In this document: in pieces, positions 1 through 7,520 of the stretch
Layout: the number at the start of each line of letters is the position of its first letter
Position numbering within the stretch: the first letter of the stretch is position 1
Origin: an uncultured Ferrovum sp.
GTDB lineage: Bacteria; Pseudomonadota; Gammaproteobacteria; Burkholderiales; Ferrovaceae
Direction of reading: 5' to 3'
Assembly: GCA_903893215.1 (NCBI GenBank)
Contig: CAITLJ010000032.1
Span: 1 to 64,000 of the forward strand
Length of the DNA stretch: 64,000 nucleotides
Position numbers and translations under genes: made by a program
Notes under the pieces: generated by a model
Told to the model about the DNA's origin: nothing
Database searches by the model: none
The model's input: only the letters and a program-made list of their open reading frames with translations

Positions 1-144
1 AGCCTCTACCTCCGCAATCTACTCGCCTTCCGCAACAAACTTCGAGACATCGGAGAACCAGACGTGCCCGCAAAGGTAGCTCTCAAGAAGAACCAGATGG
101 TCAGTGAGCTCGAGAAACAGTTTAGGAAAATGATGGACGGCTGA
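1..144 (+). CDS. 3' end of an unidentified protist-type gene (partial)
   Basis: An open frame enters at base 1 and runs 47 codons to a TGA at 142-144. The product fragment is hydrophilic and Lys/Arg/Glu-rich, with a helix-like C-terminus that ends MMDG. I do not recognise the protein. It is treated as a real gene end for three reasons. The frame is open from the window edge, it stops at TGA like the neighbouring TPR gene, and it faces that gene tail-to-tail across only 69 bases of A+T-richer spacer. Such spacing suits a compact protist genome. Codon use (AAG, GAG, CTC) resembles the TPR gene. No TAG or TAA falls in this short frame, so it does not itself test the genetic code. Function unknown. 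Confidence 0.5.
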   Translation, partial: SLYLRNLLAFRNKLRDIGEPDVPAKVALKKNQMVSELEKQFRKMMDG

Positions 145-213
145 TTCTAATATTTGCCAAGGGGAGGGAGGGGTAGTAAAGTAATATGATGGTGGGGAGT
201 AAGTAATTTGATA
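145..213. other. Convergent intergenic spacer, A+T-richer
   Basis: These 69 bases lie between the TGA stops of two convergent protist-type genes. They mix G-rich runs with TAA/TAG-rich sequence, and their composition is visibly different from the coding sequence on both sides. No bacterial terminator hairpin is visible. The stretch presumably carries both 3' UTRs. Confidence 0.45.
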
Positions 214-1254
214 TCATTTGAGACGGTTGCAGCTCCAGTTGCTGGAGAGCTCGCTGACCTTGCGTTCGTTGCCGTCCTTGCGGTACTCCTCGAGGGAGAG
301 GCAGATGTACTTACGGTGCTCGGCCATCTTACCGATCTACAGGTAGACCTTGGCCACGCTCTCGAAGATGAAGCCCTTCGTCTTGCCGGCCTTCTCGTAC
401 AACGCGTGCATCCGCTCGTAGAACTCCAACGCTTCCTCCCACTTGCCCTCCAGCTCCTTCACGTAGGCGCACTGCCGTAGCAACTAAACAGCCTACCCGC
501 TTCTCCCCACCGCTAGCTTCAACGCCTTGTGCAGGTTCCCCAGTGCCTCCCCGCACTTCCGCTGCTCGATCTGGGCGAGACTGAGCTTGGAATGCGCATG
601 GAAGAGGAGGACCTTGTCGTGGGGGTTCTTGGCCTCGCGTTCGAGAATGGCCTGCTCGTAGTATCGCTCGCAAACGTCGAACATCTGGCAGTTGAAGTAG
701 ACATTGGCGATGTTGTAGAGCAGCGAGGAAGTGTCCGTCCCCACAGACTTTCCGTAGATCTTCAGCGCCTCGTTGTAGCAGTTCATCGACAGCTTCTCGT
801 AGCCGAGCTTGCCGTAGCAACACCCCAGGTTGTTGTAGAGTCGCCCCTTGATGCGCTGGTCACTGGCACTGCCATCGGCGGCGTACTCGCGGATGAGTTG
901 CTTGTAGATGGTCACTGCCCTGTCGTACTGCTCGAGTCGGAAGTAGCAGTTGCCCAAATTGTTGAGGATCTCCTTGTACTCCTCCTTGTACTACTCGCCA
1001 GCGTTTTCCAGCGGGAACTCCTCCCGCAGCTCCTCGAAGATGCCCGCCGCCTCGCTGAAATCGCCCATGCGGTAGAGCTTCACGCCCAGGTCCTTGGGAC
1101 TCTCTGGGAGTCCGTCGTCGTCGAAGGAGTCGTGGGAGTAGTCGCGGTGGGTGGTGGCGGACTTCTTGAGGTTGAGGAAGTGGGAGGTGCGGTAGAAGCG
1201 GTCGATGGTGGAGGACTTGGGGCGGGTGGTGAGGGCGTCGGCGTTTGCTGCCAC
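214..1254 (-). CDS. TPR-repeat protein in a TAG-reassigned genetic code, 5'-truncated
   Basis: Read on the minus strand, one frame runs about 346 codons to TGA at 216-214. It is interrupted only by four TAG triplets (993-991, 495-493, 486-484, 339-337). Reading TAG as glutamine gives a continuous protein with at least four tetratricopeptide-like helical pairs. Typical segments are LNNLGNCYFRLEQYDRAVTI, LYNNLGCCYGKLGYEKLSMN and LLYNIANVYFNCQMFDVCER. The sequence stays TPR-like on both sides of each TAG, and VYLQIGKM reads through the last one, so these are sense codons and not decay. TAG/TAA as Gln with TGA as sole stop is the nuclear code of many ciliates and some other protists. Only TAG is seen here, so the TAA meaning is untested. 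No intron interrupts the frame. The 5' end is lost at the junction near 1254 and no convincing ATG remains. TPR proteins usually scaffold protein-protein contacts; the partner is unknown. Confidence 0.75.
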
Positions 1255-1262
1255 GCATCGCT
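1245..1262. other. Junction between protist-type and bacterial sequence
   Basis: To the left, the minus-strand TPR frame is intact up to about 1254. To the right, the plus strand reads HRWRYALP, a recognisable piece of a bacterial FAD-dependent amine oxidase whose earlier part is missing. Both genes are cut here. The exact breakpoint cannot be fixed from sequence alone but lies within about ten bases of 1254. No transposase, target-site duplication or telomere-like repeat (such as CCCCAAAA) is visible. A chimeric contig is the simplest explanation. Confidence 0.7.
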
Positions 1263-1420
1263 GGCGTTACGCCTTGCCGCTTGCCATCAATGCGGGTGCT
1301 CTGTTTGACCGTACCCGCGGTCTTGGCGTGTGCGGTGACTGGCTGATCGGTGGTCGGGTGGAAGCTGCCTGGCAGTCAGGCACCGCGCTGGCGGCGCTGG
1401 TCGCCGCGAAGGGCGGGTGA
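1255..1420 (+). CDS. C-terminal fragment of a FAD-dependent amine oxidase-like oxidoreductase
   Basis: About 54 codons are left, ending in TGA at 1418-1420. The fragment contains HRWRYA followed by GLGVCGDWLIGGRVEAAWQSG. That matches the C-terminal FAD-binding segment of bacterial NAD(P)/FAD-dependent amine oxidases (the YobN-like group), where GD contacts the FAD ribityl/pyrophosphate and the following helix closes the active site. The N-terminal Rossmann fold and substrate domain are absent because the junction near 1254 removes them. In the intact genome this gene would run toward the convergent transaldolase gene. The family call is good; the substrate cannot be inferred. Confidence 0.7.
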
Positions 1421-1434
1421 TCAGGGACGGTCGG

Positions 1435-2499
1435 TCAGGCCACCACTTGCAGCAGCTTGTCAAACGCCTGATCGAATTGCGCCAACCCCTCGGTTTGCAA
1501 CTGCACGCCGACAGCTTCCAGGTCGATGCCCAGCGCCGGCAAGGCCTGCAGCGCCGAATGGGCCGCCGCCAGCCCCTGGGTGAGGGTGAGCGCAGCTTCG
1601 CCATGGTCAGCAAACGCAGCCAGCGTGGCGTCCGGAATGGTGTTGACGGTGCCGGGGCCGATCAGCTGTTCCACGTAAAGCACGTCGCGATAGGCCGGAT
1701 TTTTGGTGCCGGTGCTGGCCCACAGCAAGGCGGGCGGGTGTGCACCGGCTGCGCGCAGGGCGCCAAAGCCGTCACCGCCATAATGCGCCACCCAGGTGGC
1801 GTAGCAGGTGCGCGCCGACGCCAATGCAATGGTGCCACGCAGGGATGAGCCTTCGGGCAGGCGCGCGTCTACGGCAGTGTCGGTGCGGCTGACGAACACG
1901 CTGGCCACCGAGCGCACCTGCGCCAGCGGCAGGCCTCGCATCAGCCGTGTGGCCAGCCCACGCTGGCAGGCCACAAATACGGCGCGCGCCTGCTGCACGC
2001 TGAAGATCATGGTCACATTGACGTTGATGCCCGCGGCCAGCGTCTGCTCGATGGCAGGCAGGCAGGCAGGGGTGGCCGGAATCTTGATCATCACGTTGGG
2101 ACGATCGATTTCTGACCACAGGCGTTGTGCCGCCGCTACCGTGCCAGCGGTGTCCTGCGCCAGATGCGGGGACACTTCAAAGCTGACGTAGCCCATCTCA
2201 CCGCCGGTTTCGCCATACAGGGGTGCGAACAGGTCACAGGCCGCCTGGATGTCGGGGATGGCCAGCCGCTCGAAGCGCCGCTCGAGGGACGGCTCGGTGG
2301 CGCGCAGCGTGCCCAGGTCGGCCTGATAATCCGTGCCCTTGGACAAGGCGTTGAACAGGATCACCGGATTCGAGGTGACGCCCGCCAGTCCGTCGTCGGC
2401 AATCATGGCAGCCAACTGCCCGCTGGCCAGCAGGTTGCGCGAAATGTTGTCCAGCCAGACTTGCTGGCCGAGGGCACGGATTTGGCGGAGGCGGTTCAT
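1435..2499 (-). CDS. tal: Transaldolase
   Basis: The product is 354 aa. It transfers a dihydroxyacetone unit between sugar phosphates in the non-oxidative pentose phosphate pathway, in the cytoplasm. Visible marks are WLDNISR (15-21), the GVTSNP strand (40-45), and NVMIKIPAT (135-143) with Lys139 as the Schiff-base lysine. Further on come a WASTGTKNP segment and an YVEQLIGPGTVNT phosphate-site region. The length and the long N-terminal RQIRALGQQVWLDNISR helix suit the longer transaldolase subfamily and not the short TalC/fructose-6-phosphate aldolase type. It starts at ATG 2499, which begins MNRLRQIR. It is convergent with the truncated amine oxidase (14-base spacer) and divergent from the GST gene at 2629. 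No promoter is obvious. Confidence 0.95.
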   Translation of the reverse strand: MNRLRQIRALGQQVWLDNISRNLLASGQLAAMIADDGLAGVTSNPVILFNALSKGTDYQADLGTLRATEPSLERRFERLAIPDIQAACDLFAPLYGETGGEMGYVSFEVSPHLAQDTAGTVAAAQRLWSEIDRPNVMIKIPATPACLPAIEQTLAAGINVNVTMIFSVQQARAVFVACQRGLATRLMRGLPLAQVRSVASVFVSRTDTAVDARLPEGSSLRGTIALASARTCYATWVAHYGGDGFGALRAAGAHPPALLWASTGTKNPAYRDVLYVEQLIGPGTVNTIPDATLAAFADHGEAALTLTQGLAAAHSALQALPALGIDLEAVGVQLQTEGLAQFDQAFDKLLQVVA

Positions 2500-2628
2500 G
2501 GCAACAGGTGTCCTGATTCTGGTCTTGGGGCGCTCGGCAGTCTAACCGGTATACCACGTCCGGCCCAATTCGCCGGTGCGCCGGCTTTATGTCACAGTGC
2601 GCTCTTTTGCATTTCTGGCGGGGTCTCC

Positions 2629-3324
2629 ATGCTGACGGTCCTTCACCTTGAAAACTCGCGCTCCCAGCGCATCCTGTGGTTGCTGGAAGAGCTGCAGGTA
2701 CCCTACGAGGTGGTGGTGCACCGGCGTGATCCCAAGACCATGCTGGCACCAGAGGCCTTGCGCGCCTTTCATCCGCTCGGCAAATCGCCAGTGATCCAGG
2801 ATGGCGCGCTGATCGTGGCCGAGTCGGGCGCGATCATCGAGTATCTGGTGGAGCGCTACGCTGCGCCCTGGGGCATGGAGGCGCCGGGCAGCATGGCGGG
2901 GCTGCCGCCTGCCGGACGCGATCGTCTCGATTATCGTTACTGGCTGCATTACGCCGAGGGCACGCTGATGCCCCTGCTGGTGATGACGCTGGTCTTCAGG
3001 AGGATTCCGCACAACCCCATGCCGTTCTTCGTGCGGCCGATCGCGCGAGCCATTTGCCGCAAGGTCCAGCAGACCTTTCTTGATCCCCGCCTGAACGACA
3101 ACCTTGATTTTCTGGAAGCGGCACTGGCCGGCCGTGACTGGCTGCTCGGCACCCATCTGAGCGGCGCTGATGCGCAGATGAGCTTTGCGGTGCTGGCCCT
3201 GCTGGGACGCCGCCCGGTCGGCACCAGCTACCCCATCCTGCAGGCCTATCTGGCCCGGATCGAGGCGCGGCCCGCCTATCAGCGTGCGCTGGAGCGTGGT
3301 GGCCCGTTCAGCATGCTGGGTTGA
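2629..3324 (+). CDS. Glutathione S-transferase family protein
   Basis: The product is 231 aa with an N-terminal thioredoxin-fold GST domain and an all-helical C-terminal domain. The N-terminus reads LHLENSRSQRILWLLEEL, with Ser10/Ser12 near the usual glutathione-activating position. The glutathione gamma-glutamyl contact is seen as SPVIQDG...AES (53-66; Glu65, Ser66). The open frame extends far upstream, but the ATG at 2629 is preferred because the conserved domain begins at once. The protein resembles bacterial and fungal GSTs annotated only at family level, so the substrate is unknown. The insertion around residues 100-150 (hydrophobic, Pro-rich) is somewhat longer than in compact GSTs. It stands alone between tal and yceI. 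Confidence 0.88.
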   Translation: MLTVLHLENSRSQRILWLLEELQVPYEVVVHRRDPKTMLAPEALRAFHPLGKSPVIQDGALIVAESGAIIEYLVERYAAPWGMEAPGSMAGLPPAGRDRLDYRYWLHYAEGTLMPLLVMTLVFRRIPHNPMPFFVRPIARAICRKVQQTFLDPRLNDNLDFLEAALAGRDWLLGTHLSGADAQMSFAVLALLGRRPVGTSYPILQAYLARIEARPAYQRALERGGPFSMLG

Positions 3325-3516
3325 CCGGCGCTTGCGATGGTGGGTCAACGCACGGTGCGGGGTTCATCAAACTTGAACGCTGTCGTGAACCTTGCGGCGG
3401 CGGCACCACTCTACCGCAGGCCTATACTCAGCGCTTGCGCGTCGTCCTGATGATTTACGCCCGTTTTTCTGTCACCGCGGCCAACCCTGCGGTAACCAAC
3501 CTTCAAGGAGTGTCCA

Positions 3517-4080
3517 ATGAAACAAGTCCTCGCTGCCGCCCTTTCCCTGTTGGCCCTGTCGGCCGTCGCCGCCCCGGAAACCTACGAACTGGAAGGCAAC
3601 CACAGCTTTGCGCGCTTCGGTTACAGCCATCTGGGCTACAGCACGCAGATCAGCCGTTTCAACAAGGTGGGCGGCACGTTCACGTTTGACCGTGCAGCCG
3701 GCACCGGCAGCGCCGACATCACCATCGACACCACCTCGGTGGACACCGGTTCGGCCCTGTTCGACAAGCACATCCAGGCCGAGGATTACCTCGACACTGC
3801 CAAGTTCCCCAAGGCGACCTTCAAGGCGGCCAAGGCCGTGTTCAAAGGCGATACCCCGGTCAGCCTGGAAGGCGAATTGACCCTGAAGGGCGTGACCAAG
3901 CCGGTCACCCTGACCATCACCCACTTCATGTGCATGCCGCATCCGATGCTGAAGAAAGAGGCGTGTGGCGCGGATGCCACCGCCATGGTCAAGCGCACCG
4001 ATTTCAACATGGGCAAGAACGCGCCGTACGTTGGAGATGATGTGACCATCTCGATTGCGGTAGAGTCGGTGAAGAAGTAA
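3517..4080 (+). CDS. YceI-family periplasmic lipid-binding protein
   Basis: The product is 187 aa. The first about 19 residues (MKQVLAAALSLLALSAVAA) form a Sec signal peptide with a likely cut before Pro-Glu-Thr. The mature part opens YELEGNHSFARFGYSHLGYS and continues with GTGSADITIDTTSVDTGSAL and FPKATFKA, the pattern of the YceI lipocalin-like beta barrel that binds polyisoprenoid-type lipids. A strong Shine-Dalgarno AAGGAG sits 8 bases before the ATG. A CMPHP...KEACGAD segment carries two cysteines that could form a disulfide in the periplasm; this is known for some proteobacterial members. It is followed after 22 bases by the response regulator gene, possibly in one transcript. Confidence 0.93.
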   Translation: MKQVLAAALSLLALSAVAAPETYELEGNHSFARFGYSHLGYSTQISRFNKVGGTFTFDRAAGTGSADITIDTTSVDTGSALFDKHIQAEDYLDTAKFPKATFKAAKAVFKGDTPVSLEGELTLKGVTKPVTLTITHFMCMPHPMLKKEACGADATAMVKRTDFNMGKNAPYVGDDVTISIAVESVKK

Positions 4081-4102
4081 TCACCAGCATGCAGGGAGCG
4101 CG

Positions 4103-4771
4103 ATGCGCATACTCGTTGTAGAAGATGATCCCACCATCGCCGAGGCGGTGGTGGGTGCCCTGCGTCTTGCCGGGCATGAGGTCGACCATACCGAACGCGG
4201 TGAGCCGGTGGTGCGGTCGGTCGAGCGCGACCATTACGATCTGGCGGTGCTCGACCTCGGGCTGCCCGGCATGGATGGCATGACCGTGTTGCGCGAACTG
4301 CGCAACAACAAGCAATCCATTCCGGTGCTGGTGCTGACCGCGCGCGATGCCATCGAGGACCGCGTGCGTGGCCTCGAGGACGGCGCAGATGATTACATGG
4401 TCAAGCCCTTCGCCCTGCCCGAGGTGCTGGCACGCATCAATGCCCTGCACCGGCGATGGCTGTCCACCCGGGGCGATCGCCTCACCAACGGATCGCTGGT
4501 ACTCGAACTGGCCTCGCGCCGGGCCAGCCTGGCCGGCGCAGCGCTCGACCTGCCCACGCGTGAGTGGCAGGTGCTGGAATGCCTGATGCGCCGCCTCGAA
4601 AAGGTGGTAAGCAAGGAAGAAATCAACGCGGCCCTGGCTCGTGATGCCGACGTGCTGTCTGACAATGCCGTCGAAGTCTACGTGTCCCGTCTGCGAGCCA
4701 AGCTGGACCAGTCCGGCATCCGTATCCGCACGGTGCGCGGTTTCGGCTATCTGCTCGAGGCCGCCAGCTGA
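4103..4771 (+). CDS. OmpR-family response regulator
   Basis: The product is 222 aa. The receiver domain (about 1-115) has the acidic pocket Glu7-Asp8-Asp9, phosphoacceptor Asp51 in VLDLGLPG, Thr79 and Lys101 in VKPF. The C-terminal OmpR/PhoB winged helix (about 125-220) ends in the usual VSRLRAKL...IRTVRGFGYLL. It is a cytoplasmic DNA-binding regulator phosphorylated by the histidine kinase encoded directly downstream. The kinase's TctE-like architecture suggests the TctD/QseB group. Targets are unknown; the YceI gene just upstream is a reasonable candidate. GGGAG lies before the ATG. The stop TGA overlaps the kinase's probable CTG start. Confidence 0.95.
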   Translation: MRILVVEDDPTIAEAVVGALRLAGHEVDHTERGEPVVRSVERDHYDLAVLDLGLPGMDGMTVLRELRNNKQSIPVLVLTARDAIEDRVRGLEDGADDYMVKPFALPEVLARINALHRRWLSTRGDRLTNGSLVLELASRRASLAGAALDLPTREWQVLECLMRRLEKVVSKEEINAALARDADVLSDNAVEVYVSRLRAKLDQSGIRIRTVRGFGYLLEAAS

Positions 4772-6246
4772 TCTGGTGGCGTCAGTCCCTGGCCGGTCCG
4801 CGCGAACCCGGCAGCCTGCGCGGGCGATTGCTCCGGGGGCTGCTTCCGCCGGTATTCCTGATCATCCTGATCACGGCCATCCTGCCCTTCGCATTAACCC
4901 TGGGCCCGGCTGAGCAGGCGTTTGACCGTGCGCTGGGCGATGGCGCCTACGCCATCGCCACCATCATTCACACCACCGCACCCGCCGACGTGATGATTGA
5001 TCCGCAGGCCGAACGCGCCATTCGCGCCGACTCGCTCGATCGCATCCTGTTTGCCGTGATCGGTCCGGATGGGCGTTTGCTGGCCGGTGACGCAGCGCTG
5101 GCCGCCGCTCCGCGTCCTGGCGATGCCTTGCCCAATCCCTGGATCCACACCGAGCAGGTCGGGGCCGAGCCGCTGCGCATCTTTGCGCTGCTGGCGCCCT
5201 GCGCACGGTTCACTTGCCAGATCCGCATCGGCGAAACCCTGCACAAACGCGATGCCCTGCAGCGCGGCGCGTTGCTGGCCTCGATCCTGCCAGCCTGCCT
5301 GCTTGGTGTGTTCATCGTGCTGTTTGTGGTCTACGGCGTGCGGCGTGCACTTGAGCCACTGCAGGGATATACCTCCGCCCTGCTGCGCATGGACACGGCC
5401 GGGTGGCAGGCGCTCGATCCCGCGCAGGCCGCAATGGAAGTGCGGCCACTGATCCAGGCGCTCAACCTGGCCGGCGAGCGATTGCGCTCGGCCACGGCCA
5501 GTCAGCAGCGTTTTTTGTCCACCGCGGCGCACCAGTTGCGCACCCCCCTGGCCGGACTGAAGGGTACCGCCGATCTGGCCGGCGTTTCGACCGATCCGGA
5601 ACAGGTGCGCCATCTGTTGCGCCAGGTGAGCCGGTCAGCTGACCGGGTGGCCCGGCTGGCGGGGCAGTTGCTGGCCATTGCGCGTTCCGACCAGCAGATA
5701 CAGGACCCTGCGCAGCGACGTGACTGCGATCTGGCCGAACTGGTCGAGGATCTGATGGAAGATGCCCTGCGTCAGGCTGCGGCTGCAGAGATCGACCTGG
5801 GTTTCGAGCTGAAGCCGGCGCCGCTGCTGGGCCATCCGCTGCTGCTGCGTGAAATGATGGCCAACCTGCTCGACAATGCCATCCGCTACACCCCGCCGGG
5901 GGGGCGCGTTACCTTGCGCACCGGAACCGGAACAGCCCACGTACCCGATGGCGCAACCTCCGCTTCGGTCGGCAAGCCCGGTGTCGTGTCAGCTGTTCAG
6001 TCCCCGCAGGTGCCGATGGCGTGGATGGAAGTGGAAGACGACGGCCCGGGCATTCCAGCCGAGCATCACAGCAGCGTGCTTGACCGATTTGTGCGCCTGC
6101 CCGGTTCTGGCGGTCATGGCAGCGGCCTCGGGCTGGCGATCGTGCAGGAGATTTGCCAGGCGCATGACGCCGCGCTTTCGTTCAGGGAGGGGGCCGGACA
6201 CGATGCCGCCCGACCGGGCCTTTGCGCCCATGTGGCGTTTCGCTGA
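4768..6246 (+). CDS. TctE/QseC-like sensor histidine kinase
   Basis: Two membrane segments (about residues 25-45 and 170-195 from the earlier start) flank a periplasmic 2CSK-like sensor region. A HAMP-like linker follows. The phosphoacceptor motif is FLSTAAHQLRTPLAG; the histidine codon is at 5530-5532. The N box is MMANLLDNAIRYTP, and the G boxes are DDGPGIP and GSGLGLAIV. The start is uncertain. A TTG at 4828 gives 472 aa. A CTG at 4768 gives 492 aa, overlaps the regulator stop as CTGA, and adds IWWRQSL plus a basic stretch before the first membrane helix. The longer form is drawn because it restores the positive-inside N-terminus. The signal sensed is unknown; TctE relatives sense carboxylates or cations. 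Confidence 0.88.
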   Translation: MIWWRQSLAGPREPGSLRGRLLRGLLPPVFLIILITAILPFALTLGPAEQAFDRALGDGAYAIATIIHTTAPADVMIDPQAERAIRADSLDRILFAVIGPDGRLLAGDAALAAAPRPGDALPNPWIHTEQVGAEPLRIFALLAPCARFTCQIRIGETLHKRDALQRGALLASILPACLLGVFIVLFVVYGVRRALEPLQGYTSALLRMDTAGWQALDPAQAAMEVRPLIQALNLAGERLRSATASQQRFLSTAAHQLRTPLAGLKGTADLAGVSTDPEQVRHLLRQVSRSADRVARLAGQLLAIARSDQQIQDPAQRRDCDLAELVEDLMEDALRQAAAAEIDLGFELKPAPLLGHPLLLREMMANLLDNAIRYTPPGGRVTLRTGTGTAHVPDGATSASVGKPGVVSAVQSPQVPMAWMEVEDDGPGIPAEHHSSVLDRFVRLPGSGGHGSGLGLAIVQEICQAHDAALSFREGAGHDAARPGLCAHVAFR

Positions 6247-6253
6247 CGCGGGT

Positions 6254-6577
6254 TCAGACCGTGAAGCTTTCGCCGCAGCCGCAGGCGTCCTTCACATTCG
6301 GATTCAGGAAGGCAAAGCTGGCGTTCAGCCCCTTGCGCTGATAATCGATGCAGGTGCCGTCCACAAAGGGCAGGCTGTCGGCGTCGACCAGCACGGCCAC
6401 GCCTTCAGTATCGAAGCGCAGGTCGCCGGCCTGGGGCGCGTCGGCATAGTCGATCTGGTAAGCCCAGCCGGAGCATCCGGCCTTACGCACACCAAACCGC
6501 AGGCCGAGCCCGTTTCCGCGCTGGGCCAGCGCCTTGCGCACATGTTCCAGGGCGGCGGGAGACAGGGTAACTGCCAT
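6254..6577 (-). CDS. iscA: IscA/ErpA-type iron-sulfur carrier
   Basis: The product is 107 aa, an A-type Fe-S carrier that receives clusters or iron and delivers them to apoproteins. The three conserved cysteines are in place: Cys35 in KAGCSGWAY, and Cys99 and Cys101 in DACGCGESF near the C-terminus. The ATG at 6577 is preferred over the one at 6586 because AAGGA lies 8 bases before it. No isc or suf genes are nearby, so this is a stand-alone copy and its exact subtype is inferred. GCSG and the C-terminal CGCGESF fit the IscA group best. It is convergent with the histidine kinase gene, with 7 bases between the stops. Confidence 0.9.
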   Translation of the reverse strand: MAVTLSPAALEHVRKALAQRGNGLGLRFGVRKAGCSGWAYQIDYADAPQAGDLRFDTEGVAVLVDADSLPFVDGTCIDYQRKGLNASFAFLNPNVKDACGCGESFTV

Positions 6578-6641
6578 GGTGACCATCCTTGCTATTGCCA
6601 AACCCCTATTATCCGCTGCTTCGGCAGCGGAGGCCATGCCT

Positions 6642-7481
6642 TTAGTGGGTGTCGTCCGACCTGATGACGGTTCGCGGCGCGTCGCCATCGATGCCGGCCT
6701 CGGTGGGCTGCCCCAGCGTGGTCTGAAAGGACTTGAGCAGGCCGCGCAGCAGGCTGACTTCCTCGTGTTCCAGGCGGGCGCGGGTGAGCAGGCGGCGCAG
6801 TCGTTCCATCAGCCGCTTCGGTCGGTCCGGTCGCAGGAAGCCGGTCTGGGTGAGTGCGCGCTCCAGATGGGCGAACAGGCCTTCCACGTCCTGATGGCGC
6901 GCAGGCGGCTGGGCATAGGCCTCCAACGGACGGTCGCCGAGTGCGGCCAACCGCATTTCGTAGCACACCAGTTGCACCGCCGAGCCCAGATTGAGTGAGC
7001 CGAATTCCGGATCGGTGGGAATGTTGACCAGCAGGTTGCAGCGTTCCAGTTCTGCATTCGACAGCCCGGACATCTCGGTGCCGAACACGAAAGCCACCTT
7101 GGCCGCAACGCCGTCGGCGCCGGGGGTGGCGAGTTCGCGGGCGGCGCGTTCGGCAGCCACGCGCAGCGAGACCATGTCGTGCGACAGGTCGCGCCGTCGC
7201 GCCGTGAGGCCAGCGATATAACCGCAACCAGCCAGCGCCTGGTCCAGCGTGTCGTGCACGGTGGCGGTCTGGAGCAGGTCAGCTGCGCTGACAGCGCGTG
7301 CGGTAGCCTCAGGATCGGGAAAGTGGCGCGGCGTGACCAGCGCCAGGTCGCGCAGCCCCATGGTTTTCATGGCGCGTGCGGCGGCGCCGATATTGCCCGG
7401 ATGGGTGGTGGTGCAAAGGACGATACGTACCGACAACATCGGTGCATCGGTTGCGGAGGGGGCGGCCAAGGGCGTGCTCAT
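6642..7481 (-). CDS. trmJ: tRNA (cytidine/uridine-32-2'-O)-methyltransferase
   Basis: A SpoU-type (SPOUT) knot methyltransferase that uses S-adenosylmethionine to 2'-O-methylate position 32 of the tRNA anticodon loop. The N-terminal catalytic domain has [20 protein letters not shown], the [12 protein letters not shown] motif and [20 protein letters not shown], the knot that binds AdoMet. The C-terminal helical extension is typical of TrmJ. From ATG 7481 the protein is 279 aa with a 14-residue Ala/Pro-rich lead. From ATG 7440 it is 265 aa and begins MLSVRIVL as in relatives. No clear ribosome site separates the two. It is divergent from suhB, an adjacency I recall as common in beta- and gammaproteobacteria. 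Confidence 0.93.
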   Translation of the reverse strand: MSTPLAAPSATDAPMLSVRIVLCTTTHPGNIGAAARAMKTMGLRDLALVTPRHFPDPEATARAVSAADLLQTATVHDTLDQALAGCGYIAGLTARRRDLSHDMVSLRVAAERAARELATPGADGVAAKVAFVFGTEMSGLSNAELERCNLLVNIPTDPEFGSLNLGSAVQLVCYEMRLAALGDRPLEAYAQPPARHQDVEGLFAHLERALTQTGFLRPDRPKRLMERLRRLLTRARLEHEEVSLLRGLLKSFQTTLGQPTEAGIDGDAPRTVIRSDDTH

Positions 7482-7520
7482 GGTAAACTGCGAGGTTATT
7501 CGAAAAGCGCGAGGACAGCC

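Noticed and set aside
214-1254. TPR gene as a bacterial pseudogene
   Set aside because: There is no frameshift; the only interruptions are TAG, and the ends are TGA. A decaying gene would be expected to show mixed stops and indels.
1245-1262. Insertion-sequence boundary at the left junction
   Set aside because: No terminal inverted repeats, target duplication or transposase sequence on either side.
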